A stretch of DNA of 64,000 bases from positions 62,001 through 126,000 of the forward strand of contig NZ_JAIVLH010000004.1 in assembly GCF_020524345.1 (NCBI RefSeq). The letters are read 5' to 3'. The DNA comes from Metabacillus niabensis. Lineage in GTDB: Bacteria; Bacillota; Bacilli; Bacillales; Bacillaceae. The notes beneath the pieces are model-generated. The model was not told where the DNA came from. It did not search any database and was given only the letters and a program-made list of their open reading frames with translations. The translations under genes and the position numbers were made by a program. Shown here piece by piece: positions 50,388 through 58,875 of the stretch (positions are counted from its first letter, which is position 1; each line of letters begins with the position of its first letter).

Positions 50388-50657
50388 ATGGACAAGATTG
50401 AAGTTGGAGAAATATTTTCTATTACAGATGAAAACAATGAAGAAAATGAGGTTGAGGTGCTTGCTGCCATTACAATAGAGGGCACTGACTATGTTGCCGT
50501 AGGGTTTGTCGATGATATTCGTGATGAAACGGATGAAGATATTGATGTTTTTTTTATGAAGTTGGACCAAGAGGGAGATTTAGCTCCAATAGAAAGTGAT
50601 GAAGAGTTTGAGAAAATCTCGTCTGTTTTCGATGATATTCTGGACGAAGAGGAGTAA
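50388..50657 (+). CDS. DUF1292 (YrzB-like) protein
   Basis: An 89-residue, very acidic protein of the DUF1292 family (ITDENNEENEVEVLAAITIEGTDYVAVGFVDD). In Bacillus the better-known YrzB sits in the yrrL-yrrK/yrzB operon; this is a separate paralog. Acidic tail DDILDEEE. Unknown function. GAAAGGGG ribosome site upstream. Confidence 0.82.
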   Translation: MDKIEVGEIFSITDENNEENEVEVLAAITIEGTDYVAVGFVDDIRDETDEDIDVFFMKLDQEGDLAPIESDEEFEKISSVFDDILDEEE

Positions 50658-50662
50658 TGACT

Positions 50663-50705
50663 CGGAATAGGGAGAAGGGATCTCTCTATTCCAGTTATTT
50701 TTTCA
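50663..50705. terminator. Terminator between DUF1292 and MBL-fold genes
   Basis: GGAATAG-GAGA / CTC-CTATTCC stem with T-rich tail; bases overlap the stop of the leftward MBL gene. Confidence 0.8.
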
Positions 50706-51591
50706 CCATTATCCGTGACATATCAGAATCGACAACCGTATAGCCAAGTCGATGAAGATGTTTTCGAATACCACTACGTTCCCATGTTAGAAAAAGTGAT
50801 TGCGTTAATGAGTGTTTCGGATAAAAAATCCCAATTGTTGTTAACTCGTCAAATGATAATCCTTTTTGGACATAATTTTCAATCATTTCATCACGTTGAT
50901 CAATTATATCAAGATAATTGATCATAGCCGCATGGAATTGCTTCTTATTGAATATTCCTTTTTGATGTCCTGTTATATAGTATTTTGCATCTAGTGAGAG
51001 AAGTCGCTTAGCTGAACAAATAAATTCTTCGATACATCCATCTGTACCATTATACCAAGGACCAAAAGAGGTCATATCATAATCACTGGTAAACACAATT
51101 CCTAAGTCAGGGAAAAAAGGACAGCTAAGCCCTTTGGTGTGGCCAGGGGTATGTAAGAAGTGAACATGAACATTTCCAAATGAATATTGTTTTTCATAAT
51201 CATAATATCCATTAATCTCCGTTAAACTTTTTATCCATTCTTCAGGGATTTCTTTTTCCCATTTCTTTACACCTTCAGGACCCCATTCTTGAAAAATCCC
51301 ATTAGCTTTTGAAATCCCTTCAATAGTTAAGGGCATATGATATTCAATTTGATTTATCCATTTTTCAGTATCAGAAAAAAGGGTATTATGACAAGTATGA
51401 TCAGGATGATAGTGTGTATTGATGATCAAATCAATACCCGAATCAAGTTGAAGCTGCCTTAAAAGAGACGGATCTGCACCAGTATCAATTAATACCTTTT
51501 CACTTGAACCATCAATGTACAGACTTCTTGAAAAAGGAACCTTACTATTGTTAGGACCTTCGATTATTTTTACAGGACCGAGTTGTTCCAC
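50695..51591 (-). CDS. MBL-fold metallo-hydrolase under a FadR-type operator
   Basis: Metallo-beta-lactamase-fold hydrolase of 298 residues. The metal site is INTHYHPDHT (HxHxDH), then HTPGHTKG near residue 165, the Asp of FTSDYDM near 189, and ITGHQKG. It most resembles the glyoxalase II/lactonase branch. GTG 51591 is chosen (AGGTGA five bases before); a TTG six codons upstream is possible. Its promoter holds a perfect FadR-type palindrome, so a role in fatty-acyl or acyl-CoA metabolism, such as a thioesterase, is inferred. Confidence 0.75.
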   Translation of the reverse strand: MEQLGPVKIIEGPNNSKVPFSRSLYIDGSSEKVLIDTGADPSLLRQLQLDSGIDLIINTHYHPDHTCHNTLFSDTEKWINQIEYHMPLTIEGISKANGIFQEWGPEGVKKWEKEIPEEWIKSLTEINGYYDYEKQYSFGNVHVHFLHTPGHTKGLSCPFFPDLGIVFTSDYDMTSFGPWYNGTDGCIEEFICSAKRLLSLDAKYYITGHQKGIFNKKQFHAAMINYLDIIDQRDEMIENYVQKGLSFDELTTIGIFYPKHSLTQSLFLTWERSGIRKHLHRLGYTVVDSDMSRIMVKK

Positions 51592-51613
51592 AAACATCAC
51601 CTCTGACAAGTTA

Positions 51614-51636
51614 TGAATGAATACTCATTCATTCTA
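51614..51636 (-). promoter_or_regulatory. FadR-type operator and -10 box of the MBL-fold gene
   Basis: TGAATGAATACTCATTCA (51614-51631) is a perfect palindrome and fits the B. subtilis FadR (YsiA) consensus TGAATGAMTANTCATTCA at every position. The leftward -10 box TAGAAT (51636-51631) ends at the operator, so the repressor would cover the transcription start. Confidence 0.75.
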
Positions 51637-51732
51637 CCACATCTAAAAGAAAATGAGAAATAACTTTTATACATTTACTAAAAAGGACAAGCATATGATA
51701 AGAAGAGGACAAAAGGATGTGAGTTAAATTAT

Positions 51733-52659
51733 ATGATAACTAGTGGGAATAGGTATGCTGCGTCATTATATGCGACCATGTCAATAACGTTTTGGGGTGT
51801 ATCATTTGTTTCAACAAAAGCTGTGTTAGACAAGCTAGATCCTTTTACACTCTTAGTCATTAGATTTGGGATTGGTGCTGTGTTTCTTTTCCTTCTTTTG
51901 ATGATTTTGAATGAGAAATTGCTCATCAATTTTACATATATTCCTCATTTAATTGTTTTAGGTATATTAGGAGTTTTTATTCATCAAGTTATACAAGCAA
52001 GTGCACTTCTCACAATAGATGCTTCGTCTGCCGGGTGGATGATTTCATTGTCACCCATTTTTACCGTCATTTTATCAATGTTTTTTCTTCATGAAAGAAT
52101 GACGCTATTCAAAGGTATCGGGATGATACTGGCCCTATTCGGTGTATTCTTGGTGACAACCGCTGGAAGTGAACAAACATTTGAACCTGTTTTAAATATA
52201 GGTTATTTACTCATGTTATTAAGCACTTTAAATTGGGCGATCTATTCGGTTCTCCTTAAGAAGTTAAGTATACCATTATCTCCTCTTGTGATTACGTTTT
52301 ATATGAGTACAATCGGGTTTATACTAACTTTTCCATTTTTAATAAGAAATAAAGGGTGGGAATCATTTTCGCATTTACAAACAGAAGAATGGGCTCATTT
52401 ATTTTTTTTAGGAATCTTTGTCTCGGGAGTAGCTTATTGGTATTGGGCAAAAGCACTTCACGTGTTAGAGGCAACACAAGTGTCTGTATTTCTCTATTTA
52501 GAGCCGTTAGCAACATTAATTGCTGCAGTGGTTTTACTTCATGAAAAAATTATTCTCATAAGTGTTATAGGAGGCATCATAATTATTATTGGAGTTGTAT
52601 TTGTAAATGGTCAGCTGCACTATGTCTTGAATTGGTTCAATGGTAGAAATAAACATTAA
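51733..52659 (+). CDS. EamA/DMT family transporter
   Basis: Membrane transporter of 308 residues with ten predicted helices in two EamA repeats. The first starts FWGVSFVSTKAVLDKLDPFTLLVIRF; the second starts LMLLSTLNWAIYSVLLKKL. A typical LEPLATLIAAVVLLHE motif ends the second half. Such proteins export amino acids or metabolites or take up various solutes. The gene for cysteine dioxygenase follows after 68 bases, so export of a cysteine-derived compound is possible, not shown. Confidence 0.85.
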   Translation: MITSGNRYAASLYATMSITFWGVSFVSTKAVLDKLDPFTLLVIRFGIGAVFLFLLLMILNEKLLINFTYIPHLIVLGILGVFIHQVIQASALLTIDASSAGWMISLSPIFTVILSMFFLHERMTLFKGIGMILALFGVFLVTTAGSEQTFEPVLNIGYLLMLLSTLNWAIYSVLLKKLSIPLSPLVITFYMSTIGFILTFPFLIRNKGWESFSHLQTEEWAHLFFLGIFVSGVAYWYWAKALHVLEATQVSVFLYLEPLATLIAAVVLLHEKIILISVIGGIIIIIGVVFVNGQLHYVLNWFNGRNKH

Positions 52660-52727
52660 TTATTCATCCACACTCCTTAGTAATGATCAAACAGAATTGG
52701 ACGTTTCAGCATAAGGAGGTTAGCGTG

Positions 52728-53291
52728 ATGCATTATCAAAAACGACTTGAAGGAATATTAGGTAAGTTACAAAATCCTTCAAGTGAACAGTTAAAAGAAG
52801 CATTGTTGAAGGCTAATGTACAGCTTACAGAATTACTACCTGACCTGAAAACTTCAAAGGGGAAACCATATTTTCGGAAATTAATTTTTCAAAATAAACA
52901 TGTAGAACTACTGGTTATGAATTGGTCTGAATTGGAATGTGCTCCACATGATCATGGACACTCTTTTGGATGGATTCAAGTTATTGATGGAACAGCTCAA
53001 AACACTGTGTATGAAGTAAAAGGTGATACACTCCCTAACGAACTTTTTACTGAGTTTCAAAAAAAGGGAAATGTTTTTTTTGCACCTAAAAATGGTGTTC
53101 ATAAAATGTCTGTTTCAGATGAATACAAATTAGTGACACTACATCTTTATTCTCCGCCAATTACCGGGATGAAGGTCTATGATTTGGAAAAATGTGCTGC
53201 CTGTATTGTTTCTGACGACTGTGGGGCGTGGTGGCCGGAGGAAACAAGAGAGAAGGTGAAAGAGATTAAACTGTCAAAAGCTGCAGAATGA
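52728..53291 (+). CDS. Cysteine dioxygenase (cupin)
   Basis: Iron-dependent thiol dioxygenase of 187 residues that oxidises L-cysteine to cysteine sulfinate, similar to Bacillus YubC. The first cupin motif is APHDHGHSFGWIQVIDG (two His ligands), and the third His is in KNGVHKMSVSDE. Arg/Tyr substrate contacts are less certain. AAGGAGG eight bases before ATG 52728 sets the start; the longer reading is unlikely. CGAWWPEE near the C terminus is unusual. It forms a tandem with the EamA transporter and ends in a strong terminator. Confidence 0.85.
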   Translation: MHYQKRLEGILGKLQNPSSEQLKEALLKANVQLTELLPDLKTSKGKPYFRKLIFQNKHVELLVMNWSELECAPHDHGHSFGWIQVIDGTAQNTVYEVKGDTLPNELFTEFQKKGNVFFAPKNGVHKMSVSDEYKLVTLHLYSPPITGMKVYDLEKCAACIVSDDCGAWWPEETREKVKEIKLSKAAE

Positions 53292-53313
53292 GACGTTCTG
53301 CAGCTTTTACTTT
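53276..53313 (+). terminator. Intrinsic terminator after cysteine dioxygenase
   Basis: AAAAGCTGCAGAA/TTCTGCAGCTTTT perfect 13-bp stem; its 5' arm overlaps the end of the coding region. Confidence 0.92.
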
Positions 53314-53396
53314 ACGCAAATCCTTAGATTATTTCAGAGAAATAATATATGATAATTATTTATAAGATAAACTGAAATAAGGAGTTTTTATTTCCT

Positions 53397-54152
53397 ATGA
53401 AACTTGTATCATGGAATGTAAATGGAATTAGAGCTTGCGTAAAAAAAGGGTTTTTAGATTATTTTCAAGAAGTTGATGCAGACATATTTTGTATTCAAGA
53501 AACAAAAATGCAAGAAGGGCAATTAGCTTTAGAACTTGAAGGATATGATCAATACTGGAATTATGCCATCCGTAAAGGATACTCTGGCACAGCTGTTTTT
53601 ACAAAGAAAAAACCTTTGAGTGTTTCTTATGGTGTCGGAGAAAACGTAGAAGAAGCTGAAGGAAGAATCATTACGTTAGAGTTTGAAGAGTTTTATCTAA
53701 TCACTATGTATACCCCAAATTCCAAACGTGATCTTTCAAGACTTGGCGAAAGACTGGTTTGGGAAGATGATGTTCGAGCATATATTACCAAGCTAGATCG
53801 AGTAAAACCTGTTATCTTATGTGGTGATTTAAATGTTGCACATCAAGAAATTGATTTGAAAAATCCGAAACCAAATAAAGGTAATTCAGGATTTACAGAT
53901 GAAGAAAGAGAAAAAATGTCCCTTCTATTAAAGGACGGTTTCGTTGATAGTTTTAGACATTTGTATCCGGATAAAATTGATGTCTATTCATGGTGGTCAT
54001 ACATGAGTAAGGTTAGGGAAAGAAATATTGGCTGGAGAATTGACTACTTTATCATATCGGATATGCTGAAGGATCGATTGATCGATTCACAAGTGCATTG
54101 TGACATATTAGGAAGTGATCATTGTCCTGTTTGTATAGAGATAAATCTGTAG
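53397..54152 (+). CDS. exoA: Exodeoxyribonuclease III (AP endonuclease)
   Basis: A 251-residue EEP-family nuclease that cuts the backbone at abasic sites and trims 3' blocked ends during base excision repair. Active-site marks are SWNVNGIRA at the start, IFCIQETKMQ (metal-binding Glu), YTPNSK, GDLNVAHQEIDLKNPK, and the final SDHCPVCIEI (catalytic Asp-His). IGWRIDYFI is also typical. Length matches B. subtilis ExoA. AAGGAG ribosome site; single gene. Confidence 0.95.
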   Translation: MKLVSWNVNGIRACVKKGFLDYFQEVDADIFCIQETKMQEGQLALELEGYDQYWNYAIRKGYSGTAVFTKKKPLSVSYGVGENVEEAEGRIITLEFEEFYLITMYTPNSKRDLSRLGERLVWEDDVRAYITKLDRVKPVILCGDLNVAHQEIDLKNPKPNKGNSGFTDEEREKMSLLLKDGFVDSFRHLYPDKIDVYSWWSYMSKVRERNIGWRIDYFIISDMLKDRLIDSQVHCDILGSDHCPVCIEINL

Positions 54153-54212
54153 AAACCGATGTAATTTGGTTATACTATTGTCATAGAGAATGATGTAAAT
54201 GGAGGAAGAGCA

Positions 54213-54800
54213 TTGTTAAAGGAACAAATACAGAAATTACTAGAACAAATAGATGGCGAAATATTTGAGGAAGAAATAGATTATATCGAAAAAAACGGAT
54301 TACTTCCTAACAATAAACAGATTTTAGATTTAAAGGTAAATGAACCGTCGGCTAGATTTTCGGATGTGTATATGGAGAGAAGTCTGAAGGAAACCGATGA
54401 ACTGATCAGCACTGAGACAGAGAGCTTTTTGGACAAGTCCGTAAACATTCTTAAAGAAAACATGGCTGAATTTCTATATATAGAATCAAAATGGTTTGAT
54501 GTGATCGGAATAGATGCTATTTCTTTGGAAGTAGATGATGTATTTGGCACCTATGAAGCAATGTTTGGTCTTAAACTTAAGAAAAATGAAGAAACAAAGA
54601 TTAGAGAATATGTTAAAGAAAAGGGTTTAGGGGAAACACCCAAATATAATCTCATGTTTAATCAACAAGATGGGTTATGGGATATGAATCTTACCCTAAA
54701 TGATATCAAAGGTTTTGAAGAAAACATGTCAATTGGAGAAGTACTTCGATTTATATATAAGTATCTATTTAATTTAGTTGAAAAAATAGAAAAAAAGTAG
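54213..54800 (+). CDS. Hypothetical acidic protein, 195 aa
   Basis: A 195-residue cytosolic protein rich in Glu, Lys and Ile, mostly helical, with a short conserved-looking middle (LYIESKWFDVIGIDAISLEVDDVFGTYEAMFG). No signal peptide or known domain. TTG 54213 follows GGAGG at the right spacing and a terminator follows, so the gene is well supported. It may be co-transcribed with exoA. Confidence 0.65.
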   Translation: MLKEQIQKLLEQIDGEIFEEEIDYIEKNGLLPNNKQILDLKVNEPSARFSDVYMERSLKETDELISTETESFLDKSVNILKENMAEFLYIESKWFDVIGIDAISLEVDDVFGTYEAMFGLKLKKNEETKIREYVKEKGLGETPKYNLMFNQQDGLWDMNLTLNDIKGFEENMSIGEVLRFIYKYLFNLVEKIEKK

Positions 54801-54807
54801 ATGTTAA

Positions 54808-54846
54808 AGGAAATGTTCTTGTATCTGAGCATTTCCTTTTCATTTT
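54808..54846. terminator. Terminator between convergent genes
   Basis: AAAGGAAATG / CATTTCCTTT stem with a 12-base loop and T-rich tails. Confidence 0.8.
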
Positions 54847-54871
54847 TTGCAAATAAAGTCTTTTTTGTTAG

Positions 54872-55186
54872 TTATTCACTTAAATATGAACAACAATAAT
54901 CAACAACTGTATGTGCTTTTACTTGGAACGATTCGTTTGCCGGCACATAAAAAACACCTTGTCCATCAATTGATTTCCAATCTTCGCCAGCTAATTTATA
55001 TTCTAACTGTCCAGATACAATATCCATTTCTTCTTTTACACTTGTTGAAAATTCATATTCACCAGGCTGCATGACCCCAAGTGTTTTCTTCGTACCATTA
55101 CTAAATAAAATTGTTCGACTAGAAACTTTTCCTTCAAAATAAAGGTTTGCTTTCTTTTCAATCGTAATATTTTCAAATGTTGACAT
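54872..55186 (-). CDS. ppnP: Pyrimidine/purine nucleoside phosphorylase
   Basis: A 104-residue cupin of the PpnP (YaiE/DUF1255) family that splits nucleosides to base and ribose 1-phosphate. Marks are the N-terminal NITIEKKANLYFEGKVSSRTIL and the LGVMQPGEYEFST, EEMDIVSGQLEYKL, and VPANESFQV cupin strands. Length is typical (about 94-104). Single gene with a good ribosome site (AGAGGATGTAGTG). Confidence 0.88.
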   Translation of the reverse strand: MSTFENITIEKKANLYFEGKVSSRTILFSNGTKKTLGVMQPGEYEFSTSVKEEMDIVSGQLEYKLAGEDWKSIDGQGVFYVPANESFQVKAHTVVDYCCSYLSE

Positions 55187-55363
55187 ACACTACATCCTCT
55201 CAAGATCATTTAATCTAATTTATCACAAAATTTAGAATAGTGGAATAGAGTTTTGTATTTATGGAGAATAGGAATGTACCAGTTTGCTTAAGAGATAGAT
55301 ATTAGGTAAAATGAACAGTATTGTTAATTAGGTGAAGAATTGCGCGGTTAGGAGAAGGTAAAG

Positions 55364-56278
55364 TTGGATAGTTTCAATATGCAATTTTTGTATTGTATTT
55401 TAATTATTTCACTAGGTTATATCCTAAAAAGAGGTAATATTATTAAGGAGAAGGATGGGGAAGGTTTATCAAGAATTATATTCAATCTCACACTACCTTC
55501 AATTATCATTGTTACTTTTTCTGATATAACATTAGAATCATCACTATTTTTACTCATATTTATAGGTTTTCTTTATGGTGTCCTAATCGGGTTTTTCGGT
55601 CTTTTTGTCTTTCGGAAAAAGCAAAGAAATGTAAAGGGAATGCTCGGTATGATGGTACCGGGCTTGAATATCGGTCTTTTTGCGTATCCGCTTGTTGAAG
55701 CCATTTTTGGAAAAGAGGGGATCACTTATTTTGGTATGCTTGATGTAGGTAATGCCTTTATTGTTTTTGGTCTAAGTTATTTAATTGGCAGCTTTTACTC
55801 AAAAGAAGAGGTAAAATTAGACTTTAAGACAGTTGTAACAAAGATGTCAAAGTCGATCCCTCTTATGACCTATATTATAGTGGTTATTATCAATTTGATA
55901 GGTTTATCTTTACCATCTGTCATTGTAGATGTTGCAGATATAATTTCTGGTGCTAATATGCCATTATCATTATTGCTTTTAGGAATCTATTTGAATTTTT
56001 CTTTTGACAAAAGTTATGTAAAACTAATGTTGCAATATCTTGGACTGAGATATGGTGTTGGTTTGCTATTAGGTGTTCTGTGTTTCTTCGTTTTTCCTTT
56101 TGATGAAATGTTTAAATACACAGTATTGCTAGGCTTTTTATTGCCAACATCTATGTCTGTATTACCATATTCAGTAGAATTTGAGTATAATCAAAAATTT
56201 GTTGGAACTTTGTCTAATTTGACGATTATTATTAGCTTTATTTTGCTTTGGTTATTAGCGAATCTTTTTATAGGATGA
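55364..56278 (+). CDS. AEC family transporter
   Basis: Membrane protein of 304 residues with about ten helices of the auxin efflux carrier family. Marks are GYILKRGNIIKEKDGEGLSRIIFNLTLPSIIIVTF, the NIGLFAYPLVEAIFGKEGI block, and LLPTSMSVLPYSVEF near the end. AEC members export organic anions such as malate or auxin-like acids. TTG 55364 follows GGAG. It is followed after 70 bases by an M20 peptidase, so cargo could be a peptide-derived or glutamate-type anion. Confidence 0.83.
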   Translation: MDSFNMQFLYCILIISLGYILKRGNIIKEKDGEGLSRIIFNLTLPSIIIVTFSDITLESSLFLLIFIGFLYGVLIGFFGLFVFRKKQRNVKGMLGMMVPGLNIGLFAYPLVEAIFGKEGITYFGMLDVGNAFIVFGLSYLIGSFYSKEEVKLDFKTVVTKMSKSIPLMTYIIVVIINLIGLSLPSVIVDVADIISGANMPLSLLLLGIYLNFSFDKSYVKLMLQYLGLRYGVGLLLGVLCFFVFPFDEMFKYTVLLGFLLPTSMSVLPYSVEFEYNQKFVGTLSNLTIIISFILLWLLANLFIG

Positions 56279-56348
56279 CTTACCTTTAGTACTTTATTTT
56301 GGTAAAATCTTTTTAGGGAACTGTAAGAGAGAAAGAAGGAAAGGCTCC

Positions 56349-57494
56349 ATGGAATCATTTTTACAACAGAATAGTAAGAAAATGCTAAACTTTATAGAAA
56401 AACTGGTCAATATTGATAGTGGATCATACGATAAAAAAGGTGTAGATCAAATAGGGGAGATTTTAAGAAATTGCTATGAAAGTTTAGGATTTCAAGTCAA
56501 GGTCATTCCTCAAAAAGAGTATGGAAATCATTTAGTGATTGAACATAAAGAGTCGATGAATCCAAGTATTGTTATTCTTGCCCATATGGATACCGTCTTT
56601 CCAAAAGGGACAGTTCTGGAAAGATCGTTTAGAATTGAGGGGCAGCGTGCATATGGACCAGGTGTTATCGATATGAAATCAAGTCATGCTGTGGTTTTAT
56701 TTGCGATAAAAGCTTTAATAAACGAGAGAAATGATGCGTACAAGCATTTAAAAATTATCCTTAACAGTGAAGAAGAAATTGGCTCACCCACCTCAAAATC
56801 TCTTATCGAAAAAGAAGCAAAAAACACAAAATATGCACTTGTGATGGAACCGGCTCGCAAGGATGGTTCTTTAGTCTCGGCACGAAGAGGAAAAGGAAAC
56901 TACACGCTTATTGTAGAGGGCAAAGCAGCACATTCTGGTATTGAACCGGAGAAGGGCAGAAGTGCAATTGAAGAATTAGCCCATAAAATTATTCAATTGC
57001 ACGAGCTTTCTGACCATGAAAATGGAATTAGTGTTAATGTAGGTTTAATTGAGGGTGGTTCAAGTGCCAATACAGTTTCAGACCATGCAGAAGCACAGAT
57101 CGATGTAAGGATGAAGGAAATCGAGCAAGTGGAATTAATTGAAGAAAAGCTTGAGGAAATTTGTTCAACCACAGAAGTAGCGGGTACAAAGATCGTTCTA
57201 GAAGGGGAAATGAATCGTCCCCCAATGGAAAAAAACAAAAAAACACGGGCTTTGCTAAGATTAATACAAGCTGTTGGAGATGAAATTGGTATCGAAATAG
57301 AGGATACAGCCACAGGCGGCGGCTCTGATGCTTCCTTTACATCTTCTCTGGGAATTGCCACAATTGATGGTTTGGGTCCGATAGGTGGAAACGCACATAG
57401 TAACAAAGAATATTTGGAAATTCCAAGTCTTGTGGAAAGAACTCATTTACTGGCAACGATTATAAAACGATTGGTTGAAAAACAAAATATGTAG
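56349..57494 (+). CDS. M20 family metallopeptidase, glutamate carboxypeptidase-like
   Basis: Cytosolic zinc peptidase of 381 residues, closest in layout to carboxypeptidase G2. Zinc ligands are AHMDTVF (His/Asp), GVIDMKSS (bridging Asp), SEEEIGSP (Glu-Glu, base and ligand), the Glu of VMEPARKDG, and the late His of NAHSNKEYL. The dimerisation lid (residues 180-290, KAAHSGIEPEKGRSAIEEL) is complete. Likely removes C-terminal glutamate from small peptides or folate-type substrates. Good GAAAGG ribosome site. Confidence 0.88.
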   Translation: MESFLQQNSKKMLNFIEKLVNIDSGSYDKKGVDQIGEILRNCYESLGFQVKVIPQKEYGNHLVIEHKESMNPSIVILAHMDTVFPKGTVLERSFRIEGQRAYGPGVIDMKSSHAVVLFAIKALINERNDAYKHLKIILNSEEEIGSPTSKSLIEKEAKNTKYALVMEPARKDGSLVSARRGKGNYTLIVEGKAAHSGIEPEKGRSAIEELAHKIIQLHELSDHENGISVNVGLIEGGSSANTVSDHAEAQIDVRMKEIEQVELIEEKLEEICSTTEVAGTKIVLEGEMNRPPMEKNKKTRALLRLIQAVGDEIGIEIEDTATGGGSDASFTSSLGIATIDGLGPIGGNAHSNKEYLEIPSLVERTHLLATIIKRLVEKQNM

Positions 57495-57497
57495 AAG

Positions 57498-57528
57498 AGA
57501 CAAACTATAGAGGGTTTGTCTTTTTACT
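57498..57528 (+). terminator. Intrinsic terminator after M20 gene
   Basis: AGACAAAC/GGTTTGTCT stem with a short loop and five T. Confidence 0.9.
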
Positions 57529-57636
57529 TTATACACCAGAAAATAGTGTAAGATATTAAAAGGTGTTAATAAGAACTTAAAGAAAAGCTATGTTTACTTG
57601 ATTGAAAAGAATAATACAAAAAAATAAACAATATAA

Positions 57637-57679
57637 TTGATTGATAGAATAATACACGTTTATAATGTAAGCGGTATCA
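57637..57679 (+). promoter_or_regulatory. Promoter with LacI-type/cre-like operator, copy 1
   Basis: TTGATT (57637-57642), 18-base spacer and TATAAT (57661-57666), with the operator ATGTAAGCGGTATCA (57665-57679) overlapping the -10 end. The 15-mer matches the CcpA cre consensus WTGNAANCGNWWNCA at every position. It also shares TAATGTAAGCG with a second copy before the ABC importer genes, so the local GntR-LacI regulator is an alternative binder. Confidence 0.7.
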
Positions 57680-57704
57680 CTCGGGTTATAAGGAGGAGTT
57701 ATTT

Positions 57705-58697
57705 ATGATAAATGTAGCAATGTTAAGTAAATGGCATGTTCATGCGGTAGATTATGCAAGAGAAGCAAGAGAAAATAAACATATAAATATAAAAGTAGTT
57801 TGGGATGAAAAACCTGAAAGAGGTGAACAATGGGCAGAAGAATTAGGAGTTGCTTTTGAACCTGATTTAAGTAGAATTCTAAAGGATGAGACTATAGACG
57901 CAGTTATTGTTGATACACCGACAAACTTACATAAAGAAGTGATTATCCTTGCAGCTCAACATAAAAAACATATTTTTTCTGAAAAAGTATTAGCTCTTAG
58001 TGTAGATGATTGCCGTGATATGTTTGCGGCAGTAAAGGAACATAAAGTTAAGTTGATGCTTTCACTTCCTAGACTTACAACAAATTATTATTTATATGCA
58101 CAACAGGTAATAGACCAGGGGTTATTAGGACAATTAACTTCAATCAGATGTCGATGTGCACATAATGGAGCCGTTCCATTTGATGAACATCCTCATGGCT
58201 GGTTACCTGAACATTTCTTTAATAAAGAGCAATGTGGCGGAGGCGCATTGATCGATTTGGGAGCACATCCTATTTACTTAACAAATAGATTAGCGGGAGA
58301 AGCAAAAGCAGTGACAGCAAGATTGCAAAAGACATTAGGACATGAGGTTGATGACAATGCAGTTGTTCTAGTTGAATATGTATCAGGTGCCTTAGGGATA
58401 ATTGAAACGAGTTTCGTTTCATATGGTTCACCATTCAAACTTGAATTGTATGGGACGGAAGGGTGTTTATTGCTTGAAGAATCAAAAGCATATATTAATT
58501 GTAAGAAGCTAGGTGAAAGACAAATCAGTGTAGAAGATATGCCCGCATCATTGCCAATGCCGTTAGAACAATGGGTGGAATATATTCTTTATGACAAATT
58601 ACCTTCCATTACTTTAGAGGATATGGAAAGCTTAACGTTAATAAACCAGCTCTCAGCATTATCCAATCATAATAAGGCTAAGATTGAAGTAGAATAG
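57705..58697 (+). CDS. Gfo/Idh/MocA family NAD(P)-dependent dehydrogenase
   Basis: A 330-residue cytosolic sugar dehydrogenase. The Rossmann part reads NVAMLSKWHVHAVDYAREARE, in which the usual GxGxxG is changed to SKWHVHA. The EKP-like catalytic motif is FSEKVLAL (Lys near residue 94), and the substrate base region is GGGALIDLGAHPIYLTNRL. It probably oxidises a cyclic sugar or inositol taken up by the nearby ABC importer. AGGAGG ribosome site. The cre/LacI-type site in its promoter fits sugar control. Confidence 0.85.
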   Translation: MINVAMLSKWHVHAVDYAREARENKHINIKVVWDEKPERGEQWAEELGVAFEPDLSRILKDETIDAVIVDTPTNLHKEVIILAAQHKKHIFSEKVLALSVDDCRDMFAAVKEHKVKLMLSLPRLTTNYYLYAQQVIDQGLLGQLTSIRCRCAHNGAVPFDEHPHGWLPEHFFNKEQCGGGALIDLGAHPIYLTNRLAGEAKAVTARLQKTLGHEVDDNAVVLVEYVSGALGIIETSFVSYGSPFKLELYGTEGCLLLEESKAYINCKKLGERQISVEDMPASLPMPLEQWVEYILYDKLPSITLEDMESLTLINQLSALSNHNKAKIEVE

Positions 58698-58706
58698 TTG
58701 ACTGTA

Positions 58707-58742
58707 GCCTAAACATCTTTTTGGGATGTTTAGGCTTTTTAT
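58707..58742 (+). terminator. Intrinsic terminator after the dehydrogenase gene
   Basis: AGCCTAAACATC/GATGTTTAGGCT stem with T-run. Confidence 0.93.
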
Positions 58743-58875
58743 TCTTGTAGTTCGAATTGTTTCAAGAACTATTCCCAACCAAGTCTCCTGAAAAATACAT
58801 AGGACTTATTTATTGTTTTATCATTCACAGGATGATATATTAGACATAACAACTATACTAAAAGGTGAATAACAT

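Noticed and set aside
56993-57406. 137-codon reverse frame in the M20 peptidase gene
   Set aside because: Shadow of the zinc-peptidase frame; no ribosome site or domain.
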